Below are positions 34,830 through 43,413 of a DNA stretch of 64,000 nt, in pieces. Position numbers and translations under genes: made by a program. Numbering within the stretch: the stretch's first letter is position 1; each line of letters opens with the position of its first letter. Source of the DNA: Phycisphaerales bacterium AB-hyl4 (GTDB taxonomy: Bacteria; Planctomycetota; Phycisphaerae; Phycisphaerales; Phycisphaeraceae); NCBI GenBank assembly GCA_041821185.1, contig JBGUBD010000006.1:1-64000 (forward strand), written 5' to 3'. Below the pieces are notes generated by a model. The model saw nothing but the letters and a program-made list of their open reading frames with translations, was not told where the DNA came from and did no database searches.

Positions 34830-35571
34830 TTTCGGATACGTGCAAGCGGTTTTTAAAAACCTTAAAAAGGTAACCGACGAGCAAGGCGACAACATCAAGA
34901 GCGCGGCGGCACTCATGGCGGACGCCATCGAGCAGGACCGTCTGATCCACGTCTATGGCGGCGGCGGGCATACGACACTGGTCATGGGCGAAATGTTCTT
35001 TCGTGCCGGCGGGCTGAGCAACATCAACCCACTGATGGAAACCGGGCTATCGGTGTTTAATCAGGCGCTCAAGTATCTGGAGTTGGAGCGCTGCGTGAAC
35101 TACGGCCGATCGATTCTGAAGTATTACGATCTGCAGCAGGGGGATCTGATGATCCTCTTTCACAATATCGGCATTAATGCCGCCACGATCGACGCTGCCA
35201 TGGAAGCGAAAGAAAGCGGTGTAAAGATCATCGCTGTCTCCAGCTCTTATTGGCAGAATGAAATGCCTTCGGACCATTTCATTCGACATCCGTCGGGGAA
35301 GAATCTGTTCGATCTGGCGGACGTCTGCATCGACGACTACAACCCGGTGGGCGACGCGGTTGTGGAAGTTCCCGGCTGCGAAGCGCCTATCGGTCCGGTG
35401 TCGAACCTGGTGGACTTTGCGATCGCCCATCTGCTGGAGATCGAGTGCGTTCGTCAGTGTGTCGAGCGCGGGATTGAGCCGCCGGTCTGGAACAGCGCCA
35501 ATGCGCCAGGCGGTGATGAAAAGAACCGACGATACGTTGAAAAATATAAGCCCCGCGTCAAATCGCTGTAA
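34813..35571 (+). CDS. SIS-domain sugar phosphate isomerase-like protein
   Basis: A 252-residue UPF0309/DUF2529-like SIS protein. The phosphosugar-binding pattern is visible in IHVYGGGGHTTLVMGEMFFRAGG near residue 40 and in GVKIIAVSSSYW near residue 135. Related proteins act on N-acetylmuramate-6-phosphate or other aminosugar phosphates. It overlaps the upstream glycosidase-like gene by 17 nt. This suggests that the released sugar is phosphorylated or isomerised in the cytoplasm. Confidence 0.85.
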   Translation: MATLNDFGYVQAVFKNLKKVTDEQGDNIKSAAALMADAIEQDRLIHVYGGGGHTTLVMGEMFFRAGGLSNINPLMETGLSVFNQALKYLELERCVNYGRSILKYYDLQQGDLMILFHNIGINAATIDAAMEAKESGVKIIAVSSSYWQNEMPSDHFIRHPSGKNLFDLADVCIDDYNPVGDAVVEVPGCEAPIGPVSNLVDFAIAHLLEIECVRQCVERGIEPPVWNSANAPGGDEKNRRYVEKYKPRVKSL

Positions 35572-35582
35572 GGAATTGCATC

Positions 35583-36329
35583 ATGGATCTTTCACGCATG
35601 AACGCCGGCCTCGGTGCGCTGGTCGCGAAGTACCCTGTGGGCGAGGCAGGCGAACTGATTGCCCAGCCGGACCAGGAGGCGGGGGTGCCGGTCGCGCTGC
35701 GGCAGGCTGATGGTCAGATTGCTTCGCTGCTGCCGTGGCGGGTGGAACGGCGGTTCGTTGAACTGCGCAACATCGTCGAGGGGGGCACGCTCGAATCGCT
35801 TTCAACCCTGCGGTTCGCGTGGATGCGTGCCGATACCCCGTTGCAGCGTTTGCTTTATCGTGAGCTGGATTTGTGCACCTTTCTCGGGGGCTCGCCGCCG
35901 GTTGAGGTCTTTTCGGTGATGGCTGGCTCGTCGGTGGTGAATGTGATTGTTCGGCTGGCGGATGGCAAGATCGCCAGCCTCGAATGTTCCAACCGCCTGC
36001 CTGCTGGCAGTGGCGATCTGGATCGTCACGAGCTGATCGCCCGACGCGGCATTGCCTGTGACCGCGTGGTCGATACGCAAGTGCCGCAGTCTTCTATTTA
36101 CGTGTTTGCCGGGGAGGGCGAGCGGCGTTTTCAGGATGATGACATGGAGCTTTACGATTTGCCCGCCGACGAGAGGCGACTGGTTCGTGCGGCCTTCCAT
36201 CTGCTTCAGCAGCCGAAGTATGTGGATCAGTGGAATCAAATACATGTTGCGCTGGAGCGGGCGGTAAGCGGTGTGGTTGAGTCGGCCGACACCGGGCGGC
36301 GGGTGGAACTGAAGGAGGTGGCTGTATGA
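35583..36329 (+). CDS. Hypothetical protein coupled to a Gfo/Idh/MocA gene
   Basis: A 248-residue soluble protein with no signal peptide or recognised motif. The central sequence (VEVFSVMAGSSVVNVIVRLADGK, residues about 105-130) is reminiscent of the beta-sheet domain of Gfo/Idh/MocA dehydrogenases without the Rossmann half. It overlaps the following dehydrogenase by 4 nt (ATGA). It may act as an accessory subunit of that enzyme, which is inference from spacing and the weak resemblance. Confidence 0.65.
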   Translation: MDLSRMNAGLGALVAKYPVGEAGELIAQPDQEAGVPVALRQADGQIASLLPWRVERRFVELRNIVEGGTLESLSTLRFAWMRADTPLQRLLYRELDLCTFLGGSPPVEVFSVMAGSSVVNVIVRLADGKIASLECSNRLPAGSGDLDRHELIARRGIACDRVVDTQVPQSSIYVFAGEGERRFQDDDMELYDLPADERRLVRAAFHLLQQPKYVDQWNQIHVALERAVSGVVESADTGRRVELKEVAV

Positions 36330-37438
36330 AACCGTTGCGAATCGCGATGATGTCACTGACGCACGGGCATTCACGCAAGTACTACCAGACTTTGCGTGAA
36401 AACAAGAAGCTGGACTGGGTGGCAGCCTGCGCTGAAGATGACCAGGCATTGAACGTCTTTCGGCTGTATGAAAAGGATGTGCCGTGTTATCTGAGCGCCG
36501 AGGAGATGTTCGAAAAGCATCCCGAAATCGAAGCGGTGGTGATCGCTTCGAGCAACGATCGTCACCTCGATCAACTCAGCGACTGCGCCCGACGGGGTAT
36601 TCATATCCTGATGATGAAGATCCCCAGCTTCGACCTGGCTGAGTATGACCAGATGATCGCCCAGGTGCGCGACGCTGGCATCGTCTGCCAGGTGGAACTC
36701 GAACTGCACTACAACCCGGTGGTTCGCAGGCTCAAGGAACTGGTCGCCAGCGGCGAACTGGGGCGCGTTCTTTCAATTCAGGCGACGAACATCACCCTCT
36801 CGCCCGTCTGGGCATTCCCGTGGCAAGGCGTGCCTGAAGTCAGCTACGGATCTCGGATGCCGCTGCGCGACGGCGATGCCCGCTTCCGAGGCGGCGCCCT
36901 ATGCGATCATCCGCATGCGTTCGACCTGATCCGGCACCTCACCGGGGCGGAGTTTGAGTTGATTCATGCCGAGGTGGGTCCGAACCTTCGGCAGGACCTG
37001 GAAGTCGAAGACATGATGCTGGCCAACGGTCGAATGACCGACGGCAGTGTGTTTCTGATCGACCCTTCCTGGTCGCGCATGGAAGAGCGACTGACCGTGC
37101 CCGGGCCGGGGTGGGAGGTGTTCCCCAAGCGGATGGAAGTGAATGTGACCGTGGTGGGCGAAAAGGGAACGATCGCCTGCGATTGCTTCGGCCCCAACGT
37201 CTATCACAACGGCGGCCCGAACGATCGCTACACCGTGCAGTACACCTATTTCGACGAGTGGATCGGCATGATTGACGAGTTCGTTGATTGCATCCGTCAC
37301 CAGCGGCAACCCTTGATCAATCTCGAATGGCATCGGCCGACGATCGAGACGATGAACGCGTGCTATGACAGCATACAGGCTCGCCAACCGGTTCGACTGG
37401 AAAGCGCCGGCGCGGTCGGGGAAGGCAATCGCGATTGA
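36326..37438 (+). CDS. Gfo/Idh/MocA family oxidoreductase
   Basis: A 370-residue NAD(P)-dependent sugar dehydrogenase. The Rossmann strand is RIAMMSLTHGHSRKYYQ without a classic GxGxxG, and the usual EKP catalytic motif reads MMKIPSFD, keeping the lysine but losing Glu. The second domain contains GALCDHPHAFDLIRHLTG with the expected HxxD-like pair (DHPHAFD). Substrate unknown; by context it handles a sugar from the upstream glycosidases. It is the last gene of a tightly packed six-gene run. Confidence 0.88.
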   Translation: MKPLRIAMMSLTHGHSRKYYQTLRENKKLDWVAACAEDDQALNVFRLYEKDVPCYLSAEEMFEKHPEIEAVVIASSNDRHLDQLSDCARRGIHILMMKIPSFDLAEYDQMIAQVRDAGIVCQVELELHYNPVVRRLKELVASGELGRVLSIQATNITLSPVWAFPWQGVPEVSYGSRMPLRDGDARFRGGALCDHPHAFDLIRHLTGAEFELIHAEVGPNLRQDLEVEDMMLANGRMTDGSVFLIDPSWSRMEERLTVPGPGWEVFPKRMEVNVTVVGEKGTIACDCFGPNVYHNGGPNDRYTVQYTYFDEWIGMIDEFVDCIRHQRQPLINLEWHRPTIETMNACYDSIQARQPVRLESAGAVGEGNRD

Positions 37439-37451
37439 AACTGGCGATGAC

Positions 37452-37530
37452 ATCCTTCGAATAGTCGAAAATCGCAAATAGTTTGGCGTTTAAATCATTG
37501 TTGGCCGTAATCGCGATCACTATGATCAAT
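37452..37530 (+). promoter_or_regulatory. 79-nt upstream element, copy A (prepilin-like gene)
   Basis: Second copy of the element at 28955-29033, here on the plus strand, about 150 nt before a prepilin-like gene. The strongest conservation is GCAAATAG-N-TTGGCG and the GATCAC-TATGAT end, the last being a possible -10. Presence before two surface or secreted protein genes in the same relative orientation suggests common control. Confidence 0.55.
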
Positions 37531-37679
37531 TCGGGTCATTTATGTCGGGCGTCTGGAATGAGTGGCTGCCCCCTGTGAGATGACATGGATTGTCCGGGGT
37601 CGGCTTCGGCCTAATCGGACTGCCGACCTGAGTCAAAACAGCCGCTCGGCGATGATTCTGTTGTTGAAAGGATGTATGC

Positions 37680-38480
37680 ATGTCCAATTACCGTACGGCT
37701 TTTACACTGATCGAACTTCTGGTTGTAATTTCCATTATCGCTATTCTGATTGCCATCCTGCTGCCTGCGTTGGGGGCGGCGCGGGAATCGGCACGCGGGT
37801 CGGCCTGTCTGAGTCAGACCCGGCAGTTGGGCATCGCCATCCACATCTACGCATCGGACATGCAGCAGTACTTTCCCGGTGCGCGTACGGGCTCGGGCAG
37901 CAGTACGACAACCGTCAACGGGGTGACGTACAAGGCCGGCTATCCCAACTGGGCGCAACTGCTGCACATGGGCGACTACATCACCGGCGCGGTGGGGGAA
38001 AACATCCCCGGCCTCGCGGTCAGCAATAACCAATATGCGGTGCTGGGCGCGTTGAAATGCCCTTCGCTGGAGCCGAATGGCATCGGTCGATCGGACGACC
38101 CGATAGAGCCGGCCGCCATGTCGCCGCAATATGCGTCGTATATTTACAACGCCAATCATAACGCGTCGGATGCGACGGCAGGCTCGAAGCACTTTGGTGT
38201 GGGGCGTGGAAACGATGGTACGAACAACGGCACGTTGGCGTATGGCCAACAGACCGACTCGTTGCACAGTCCGTCGGCGACACTGGTCCTGGCTGATGGC
38301 AGTTGGAATCACTTGACAAGCATATACGCCGACCAGTGGCGAATGTTTCATCTGCGGCATCACGATCGCATGAATGCACTCTTCGCGGATGGTCACAGCA
38401 AAAGCATCGAATCGGTTCGTATGCAGCGGTGGATTCTGTTCAGCCGTGTGAGTCAATCGGAATGGCCCCATTCCTGGTAA
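37680..38480 (+). CDS. Prepilin-like protein with H-X9-DG motif
   Basis: The 266-residue protein starts with a type IV prepilin/pseudopilin signal: short basic leader, then [24 protein letters not shown] with Glu at position 5 of the mature form. The C-terminal part holds H-x9-DG ([12 protein letters not shown]), the hallmark of the large planctomycete family of pseudopilin-like proteins. Members are exported and processed by a prepilin peptidase and probably form part of an uptake or secretion system. AAAGGA lies before the ATG. Confidence 0.9.
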   Translation: MSNYRTAFTLIELLVVISIIAILIAILLPALGAARESARGSACLSQTRQLGIAIHIYASDMQQYFPGARTGSGSSTTTVNGVTYKAGYPNWAQLLHMGDYITGAVGENIPGLAVSNNQYAVLGALKCPSLEPNGIGRSDDPIEPAAMSPQYASYIYNANHNASDATAGSKHFGVGRGNDGTNNGTLAYGQQTDSLHSPSATLVLADGSWNHLTSIYADQWRMFHLRHHDRMNALFADGHSKSIESVRMQRWILFSRVSQSEWPHSW

Positions 38481-38560
38481 TCCCTCCATACTTTTCTCGG
38501 TATGTGAATTCATTGTGCGTTGATGACCTTGTTTCTCTGCTTGCGGAAATAGAAGAAGCT

Positions 38561-41500
38561 ATGTTCCATAAATTGATCTGCCTGTCGATGCTGCCCGGCC
38601 TGCTGCTCACCACGGCGGTGATGGGGAGCGACAATCTGCTGACCAACGCCGGCTTTGAAAGCAGTAACCAGATCATTCCCGACGGTTGGGAGCGTGAGCA
38701 GAATCGGCCGAACGACCGCGTCTTCCAGACCCGCAACGGCGTGCTGCGCATGACCGAAGCGGGCGAGAGCGTGAACTATTACAACGCTGTCTCGCAGACC
38801 ATCCCGATCGATGGGGGACAGTCGTATTACTTGCAGGTTGAGTACCGCATGGACCCGATGGAGTACCGGGGCGGCGTGTTTGTCTCGTACCTGGATGAGG
38901 ATGGCAAACGCCTCGCGCCGGAAGAGTTTCTGCTTCACCGCAACCTGGCCCAGGGTTCATGGACGACGCTGTCTCGCGTGCTCACTTCACCCGACCCGAT
39001 CAACACGCGGGCGATCAAGGTGGTGTTTGTGAAGTATGCGAAGGGCGATCATCCGGACAACGCCATCTATTTCCGCAACCCGGTGTTGGAGCCGTACACC
39101 GGCCAGGACAAAAGAGAAGCCGGGCAAAGCGAGCAAACGCGCACGCCAGCCGCCTCGTCTGCGTCCAACGAAGTGCCCGACCTTCCTCAAACCATATTTC
39201 CTCACAACCTGACCAGCACCCCGGCCGGCCGAACATATTACCTCGAACGAGGAGAGGTTGGCTTCCTGCGTCTGGACACAGCCAACCCGGCGATGCGTCG
39301 CAACATTCAACTGGAGGTCGAGGCGCCGGCGGGCGTCACGATCGAGCCCTACATGCACGGGTCTTCCGGGCAGGTGGAACTCGTGCCGGCCGTGTCGCGG
39401 GAGGGCAATCGGCATGTGTTTGAGATCGACCGAGCCTATAACTGGACGACATGGAGCAATGCACTGCTCTTCGCTGCCGACGATCGTGTGCCCGACAACT
39501 TCAACCTGCGCGTGACCATCACCGCGCCGGACCGATCGCAAAGTCGAACGTATGAGGTGCCGGTGGAGCAGGTTCAGGCCAGCCGTGCCGGTGCAGTGCC
39601 CGATCGTTTTGCGTACAGCGCCTGGCAGGCGTTTCCGGTCACGCGAATCAATCTGGACAAGTCGGAACACGAGCTTGCCCGCAGGCTGGACGACAACTGG
39701 CGTCGCAGCGGCTGGCAGCAACGACATGTTTTGCCCGCCACCTACATGGTGCCGCACCGGGTTCGACAGTGGCGGGGGCCTGACATTGATATTCGTGTTG
39801 GTGTGAGCGTGTCGGGCGCACCGACCAACCTGTATTGCGATTCCGCGCTGGCCGACGCGGGGCCGGACTATTTCGCCGACCTCATCCGCCGACAGAACGC
39901 CGAGGAGCGGGTCAAGCAGAATCAGTATTTCGAAATTGACTACGAGCCTTACGTCGAAGGCCCGGTCACGATGAGTTGTTTTTGTGAAACGTGCGTCACC
40001 TCTTTTCGGGAGCAGAATGACCTGCCTGACACGGTCACCGGGATGGATATTCTTCGCCATCACGAAAACGAATGGGTTGCGTTCCGCGTCGCACAGCGCG
40101 TTGAATCGGTGCGTGCGATGGTGGAGGGCATTAAGCAGATCAATCCGGACATCGCGTTTCACTTCTGTTCCATGCCGCTGCCGCCGAACCCGGACGAGGA
40201 AGCGGAGTACTTAAAAACCTATGGCATTGATCTGAGGCAATACGACGAGTTCACCGATCTTCACACGCCGATGAACTACACGTCGACGCTGAGTTTCTTC
40301 GCCAGCCTGGAGCGTGAAGCGCATCTGCTGAGCCGTCCGCGTGCGACGATTGTTTCCGTCGGCTGGTACGACACCTCCAACATCAATCCGCCACGTCGGG
40401 CCGCACACCTCTTTGCCGCTTTTTTCTGCGACAACGCTCATCCGTTGATCGGTCAGGGGTTGTTCGTTTCACAGGGCCATACGGTCGTGGCGATCAAGGA
40501 CATGATGGCGGATGTGGCAGCCACGGAAGAGTTGTGGACGCAGGGGACGCTGGATGAGGGCGAGAACAAAGTGCCCGTGTCGCCTCGCTTTCGGGCGGAG
40601 GGGCAGTTTTATCATCTGTCGCGTACCTCGCCTGACGGCGAGCGTTGGGTCTGGGTGTTCAACAACCATCGTTCGGACGACATCTATGTGCAATTGCCCG
40701 CGATGAGCGGTATTTCTGAGGCGGCGGATCTGTTGGCGGAAGAGGTGTTGGAGGCGTACGACGGGGGCTGGACGCTTCGGATTGCCCCACTGGAATACCG
40801 CTTGATCCAGCTTTCGCCTGGCAGCGTTCATGCGGATTGGCCGAGCGTTTCGACAGCGGAGGCGGCGCAGGAAGAACGTCGTCGTTCGCGTCAGTGGGAA
40901 GAATCGCTTTACGCGCAGGAAGAGAACCAGATGCGCGTGGCCATGGAAGAAGCCGGCTACCGAGTGACCACGCCGACTCAGGAAATTCTCTTTGACCTGG
41001 ACAACAGTGCCGAAGGCCTCTGGCAGGTTGAGGGCAAGCCGGCTGGCAAGGCGCTTGGGCGTGGCGTTTTCATGGAAGAGAATCGCGGCGCGTTTCGGCT
41101 GACCGGCCGACAGGCCGACGTGGTGTCGAGCGAGATTCTTGCGGATCGCGTGGAGGCGACGTTCCAGTACACCGTGCGCGAGAGCCCTTACGACGGACTG
41201 GTGATTCAGAAGACGTTCACCGTTATGCGCGATCAGCCGACTGTACACGTGCGCTACGAGGTGATTCCGGAAGGCGGCTTCCGCATGTTCCGGCTGCGGG
41301 CGGTGACGTTACTTACCATCGGCGATGATGTGGACGACCACCGCACCGTGCCGGAGCGCATGGAATATCAGGTGGGCGACATGATCGACACCAGCAGCAG
41401 TCACGTCAGCTTTGTCCGTGACGATGCCAAGTGGCCGAATGATGAGCCGTTTCTGTCAGAGTATGTTGACGAGCATCACGAACTGACTGGTCGGCGGTTC

Positions 41501-41698
41501 ATCGCCCGCGACCGCGTGGCCGACGCGAGCATCACGCTGGAAGCGGACGGCGTAGATCAGGTGTTCGGCTGGCGATATGAGAACACCGCCACGCTTGAGC
41601 ATGTTTACCCTGACGCTTACCCCACGACCGACCCGCACCAGATCAGCACCTGGGAAGCGAGTTGGACGTTAACCTATGCCCCAACGTCCGAGCCGTGA
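38561..41698 (+). CDS. Large secreted carbohydrate-binding and barrel protein
   Basis: A 1,045-residue protein with an N-terminal signal (about residues 1-22, LICLSMLPGLLLTTAVMG). Next is a CBM-like jelly roll (about 25-180, NLLTNAGFESSNQIIPDGWE to YFRNPVLEPYTG), a low-complexity linker, a second beta domain, a central TIM-like region (about 400-720, DIDIRVGVSVSGAPTN, DYEPYVEGP, CFCETC) and a C-terminal beta region. It looks like a large glycan-active exoenzyme, but the catalytic acids cannot be assigned. The start at 38561 fits the signal peptide; a longer in-frame extension overlaps the prepilin gene. Confidence 0.7.
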   Translation: MFHKLICLSMLPGLLLTTAVMGSDNLLTNAGFESSNQIIPDGWEREQNRPNDRVFQTRNGVLRMTEAGESVNYYNAVSQTIPIDGGQSYYLQVEYRMDPMEYRGGVFVSYLDEDGKRLAPEEFLLHRNLAQGSWTTLSRVLTSPDPINTRAIKVVFVKYAKGDHPDNAIYFRNPVLEPYTGQDKREAGQSEQTRTPAASSASNEVPDLPQTIFPHNLTSTPAGRTYYLERGEVGFLRLDTANPAMRRNIQLEVEAPAGVTIEPYMHGSSGQVELVPAVSREGNRHVFEIDRAYNWTTWSNALLFAADDRVPDNFNLRVTITAPDRSQSRTYEVPVEQVQASRAGAVPDRFAYSAWQAFPVTRINLDKSEHELARRLDDNWRRSGWQQRHVLPATYMVPHRVRQWRGPDIDIRVGVSVSGAPTNLYCDSALADAGPDYFADLIRRQNAEERVKQNQYFEIDYEPYVEGPVTMSCFCETCVTSFREQNDLPDTVTGMDILRHHENEWVAFRVAQRVESVRAMVEGIKQINPDIAFHFCSMPLPPNPDEEAEYLKTYGIDLRQYDEFTDLHTPMNYTSTLSFFASLEREAHLLSRPRATIVSVGWYDTSNINPPRRAAHLFAAFFCDNAHPLIGQGLFVSQGHTVVAIKDMMADVAATEELWTQGTLDEGENKVPVSPRFRAEGQFYHLSRTSPDGERWVWVFNNHRSDDIYVQLPAMSGISEAADLLAEEVLEAYDGGWTLRIAPLEYRLIQLSPGSVHADWPSVSTAEAAQEERRRSRQWEESLYAQEENQMRVAMEEAGYRVTTPTQEILFDLDNSAEGLWQVEGKPAGKALGRGVFMEENRGAFRLTGRQADVVSSEILADRVEATFQYTVRESPYDGLVIQKTFTVMRDQPTVHVRYEVIPEGGFRMFRLRAVTLLTIGDDVDDHRTVPERMEYQVGDMIDTSSSHVSFVRDDAKWPNDEPFLSEYVDEHHELTGRRFIARDRVADASITLEADGVDQVFGWRYENTATLEHVYPDAYPTTDPHQISTWEASWTLTYAPTSEP

Positions 41699-41872
41699 CC
41701 CGGCCATCGCCCCATCCTCGCAATCGCCGACGATGCGGATAGGATGGTCAGGCGAAGGGCTCGGGCACAAGCGGGGTGATTGCGTTCGCTATGAATGCAC
41801 ACCACGTTCGGCTGTCGCCCAGCCGGGCAGGTTCGTCTTCCCGGGCAGGTTGCCGGGCAAGAGGGCAAGTGA

Positions 41873-42748
41873 ATGCATTCGATTCTGACGTTGAAAAAAA
41901 AGGCTGGTCAACTGCCGCTGCCGCAGCGTTTTTTTTCCGGCCAGCTTTTGCCTGAACAGGTCGCGCTGCCGAACAACATTCTGATTTTTTGCCACAGTTG
42001 GCCGACCGCTCACGCCCAGGTCCACCCTCGCCATGTGCTCGTCATTCCCTTTGAACGGCTGACGTACTATGTGGATCACCAGCAGATCGATGTCAGCCCC
42101 GGGCAGGCGATATTTCTTCGGCCGTATCAGAATCGCGCCGTACCGCATCAGACGTCATCCTGTGAGCGACTGCTCATCACGTTTGAAGTTCCCGCCCCGC
42201 AGCCTTACCTGCCTGACTCGCCTTTGAACCAGTTGAGCGAGCGGGCGGTTCCGCTGGTCGGGCAGATGATCGACGCTTTTCTGGCGCAGGATGTGGTGAC
42301 ATGCTCGATCACCTTGGCGCAGATACTCACGGATATCGCCAACCGGCCGATCGATGTTCCCCTGAAGAAGCTTTCGCTCGCGGTGGCCGACACCCTACGC
42401 TGGATCAATGACCCTTCCACCTACGGGATGGGCATCAAAACGATTGCTCAGAAACTGGAAATGTCTCCGAGCAATCTGAGGCGGGTTTTTCGAAGCGAGA
42501 TGGGCGTCAGCCTTGGCCAATATATTCGCAACCACCGCATGGGGATGGCCAAGCACCAGTTGCGCCGCACGAACCTGAGCATCGGCCAGATTGCTATCCA
42601 TTGCGGCTACAGCTCCATCTACGCTTTCAGTCACGCTTTCAAAGGCGTGGTCGGCCAGTCACCCAATCAGTACCGACAGCAGCATATCGAAGCGGACGCC
42701 GACCCCGCGAAGGGCATCGGACACCGACGACGGGCCAGCGATACCTGA
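41873..42748 (+). CDS. AraC-family transcriptional regulator
   Basis: A 291-residue regulator with an N-terminal cupin-like ligand-binding part (about 20-150; HPRHVLVIPFERLTYYV) and a C-terminal double HTH (about 185-275; IAQKLEMSPSNLRRVFRSEMGVSLGQYIRNHRMGMAKHQL, then IGQIAIHCGYSSIYAFSHAFKG). It is probably a sugar-responsive activator of the surrounding genes. The first ATG is used. It follows the large secreted protein by about 175 nt. Confidence 0.92.
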   Translation: MHSILTLKKKAGQLPLPQRFFSGQLLPEQVALPNNILIFCHSWPTAHAQVHPRHVLVIPFERLTYYVDHQQIDVSPGQAIFLRPYQNRAVPHQTSSCERLLITFEVPAPQPYLPDSPLNQLSERAVPLVGQMIDAFLAQDVVTCSITLAQILTDIANRPIDVPLKKLSLAVADTLRWINDPSTYGMGIKTIAQKLEMSPSNLRRVFRSEMGVSLGQYIRNHRMGMAKHQLRRTNLSIGQIAIHCGYSSIYAFSHAFKGVVGQSPNQYRQQHIEADADPAKGIGHRRRASDT

Positions 42749-43413
42749 TCGAGTACCGGGGCCGTGCGTCCATGCACGCTCAACGCCCTGCGTGATTTCG
42801 TTGGCAGACGTTTATTCGATTGTCCAATGTCCGGGCTGGTCGTTGAAGTCCAGACGAATGATGCGTAGCCATCAACCTGGCGGCCCATAAGTATCCGAGG
42901 AACTGTAGAAATCCGAGTCAAAAATGAGCGGCGTTTCCGATGGGCGAGTTAGTGCAACATGTCCTCTGTAAATTCACCGGTGTGAGGCTGGGGGAACGGT
43001 TAAATCCTGTGGATGAAGCCATGATCAGGCGGCGGCTTGTTTCTCTCCATCGGTGAAGCGGATGCCGGCGATCACGTCGCCGATCAGTTCGTGACCATTC
43101 AGGCGACGGAAGCGTTTCCAGGCGGTCTGCTTGCTCTCGTGGGGCTGGTGCTGATGTGCGTCGCACTACCCTTCATTGTTTTCCTCGGTCTCCTGGTCTG
43201 GGTCAGCTTCTAGTTTTGGACACAGGCGACCTTGGGACCACAGGTCGAAACCCGCTACGGCTTCAAGCTGGGCACCCCAAACATTCATGGCAAGGGAGAG
43301 CTCCCAAGTGGATCCAGTCACGGGTTAGGCCAATTCACTTGAGCGTGTCCAAACCGCCGTCAGCCGCAAGCAGCGTGCCCTGCGTTGCGGACGACGAGCA
43401 TCGCATGCCGCTG
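42749..43413. other. Gene-poor stretch with mobile-element remnants
   Basis: No intact gene is seen. The region holds the 3' end of an IS256-type transposase (next entry) and a 9-bp inverted repeat TTTGGACAC (43215-43223)/GTGTCCAAA (43347-43355). It also holds a short minus-strand coding-like tail ending at 42812 that reads RIIRLDFNDQPGHWTIE, perhaps the last codons of a lost glycan-active gene. Confidence 0.4.
43025..43160 (-). pseudogene. IS256-family transposase C-terminal remnant
   Basis: On the minus strand the open tail reads HESKQTAWKRFRRLNGHE, then LIGDVIAGIRFTDGEK and a stop. This matches the conserved end of IS256-type transposases (WRRFRRLNG ... VIAGVRF.DG). Everything before residue about 45 from the end is missing. 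A likely terminal sequence with TGTAAATT lies at about 42964. It is a dead relic. Confidence 0.7.

Noticed and set aside
42795..42870. Short minus-strand reading ending RIIRLDFNDQPGHWTIE as a gene
   Set aside because: Only about 18 codons are open, with an in-frame stop just upstream. At most a gene tail left by deletion.
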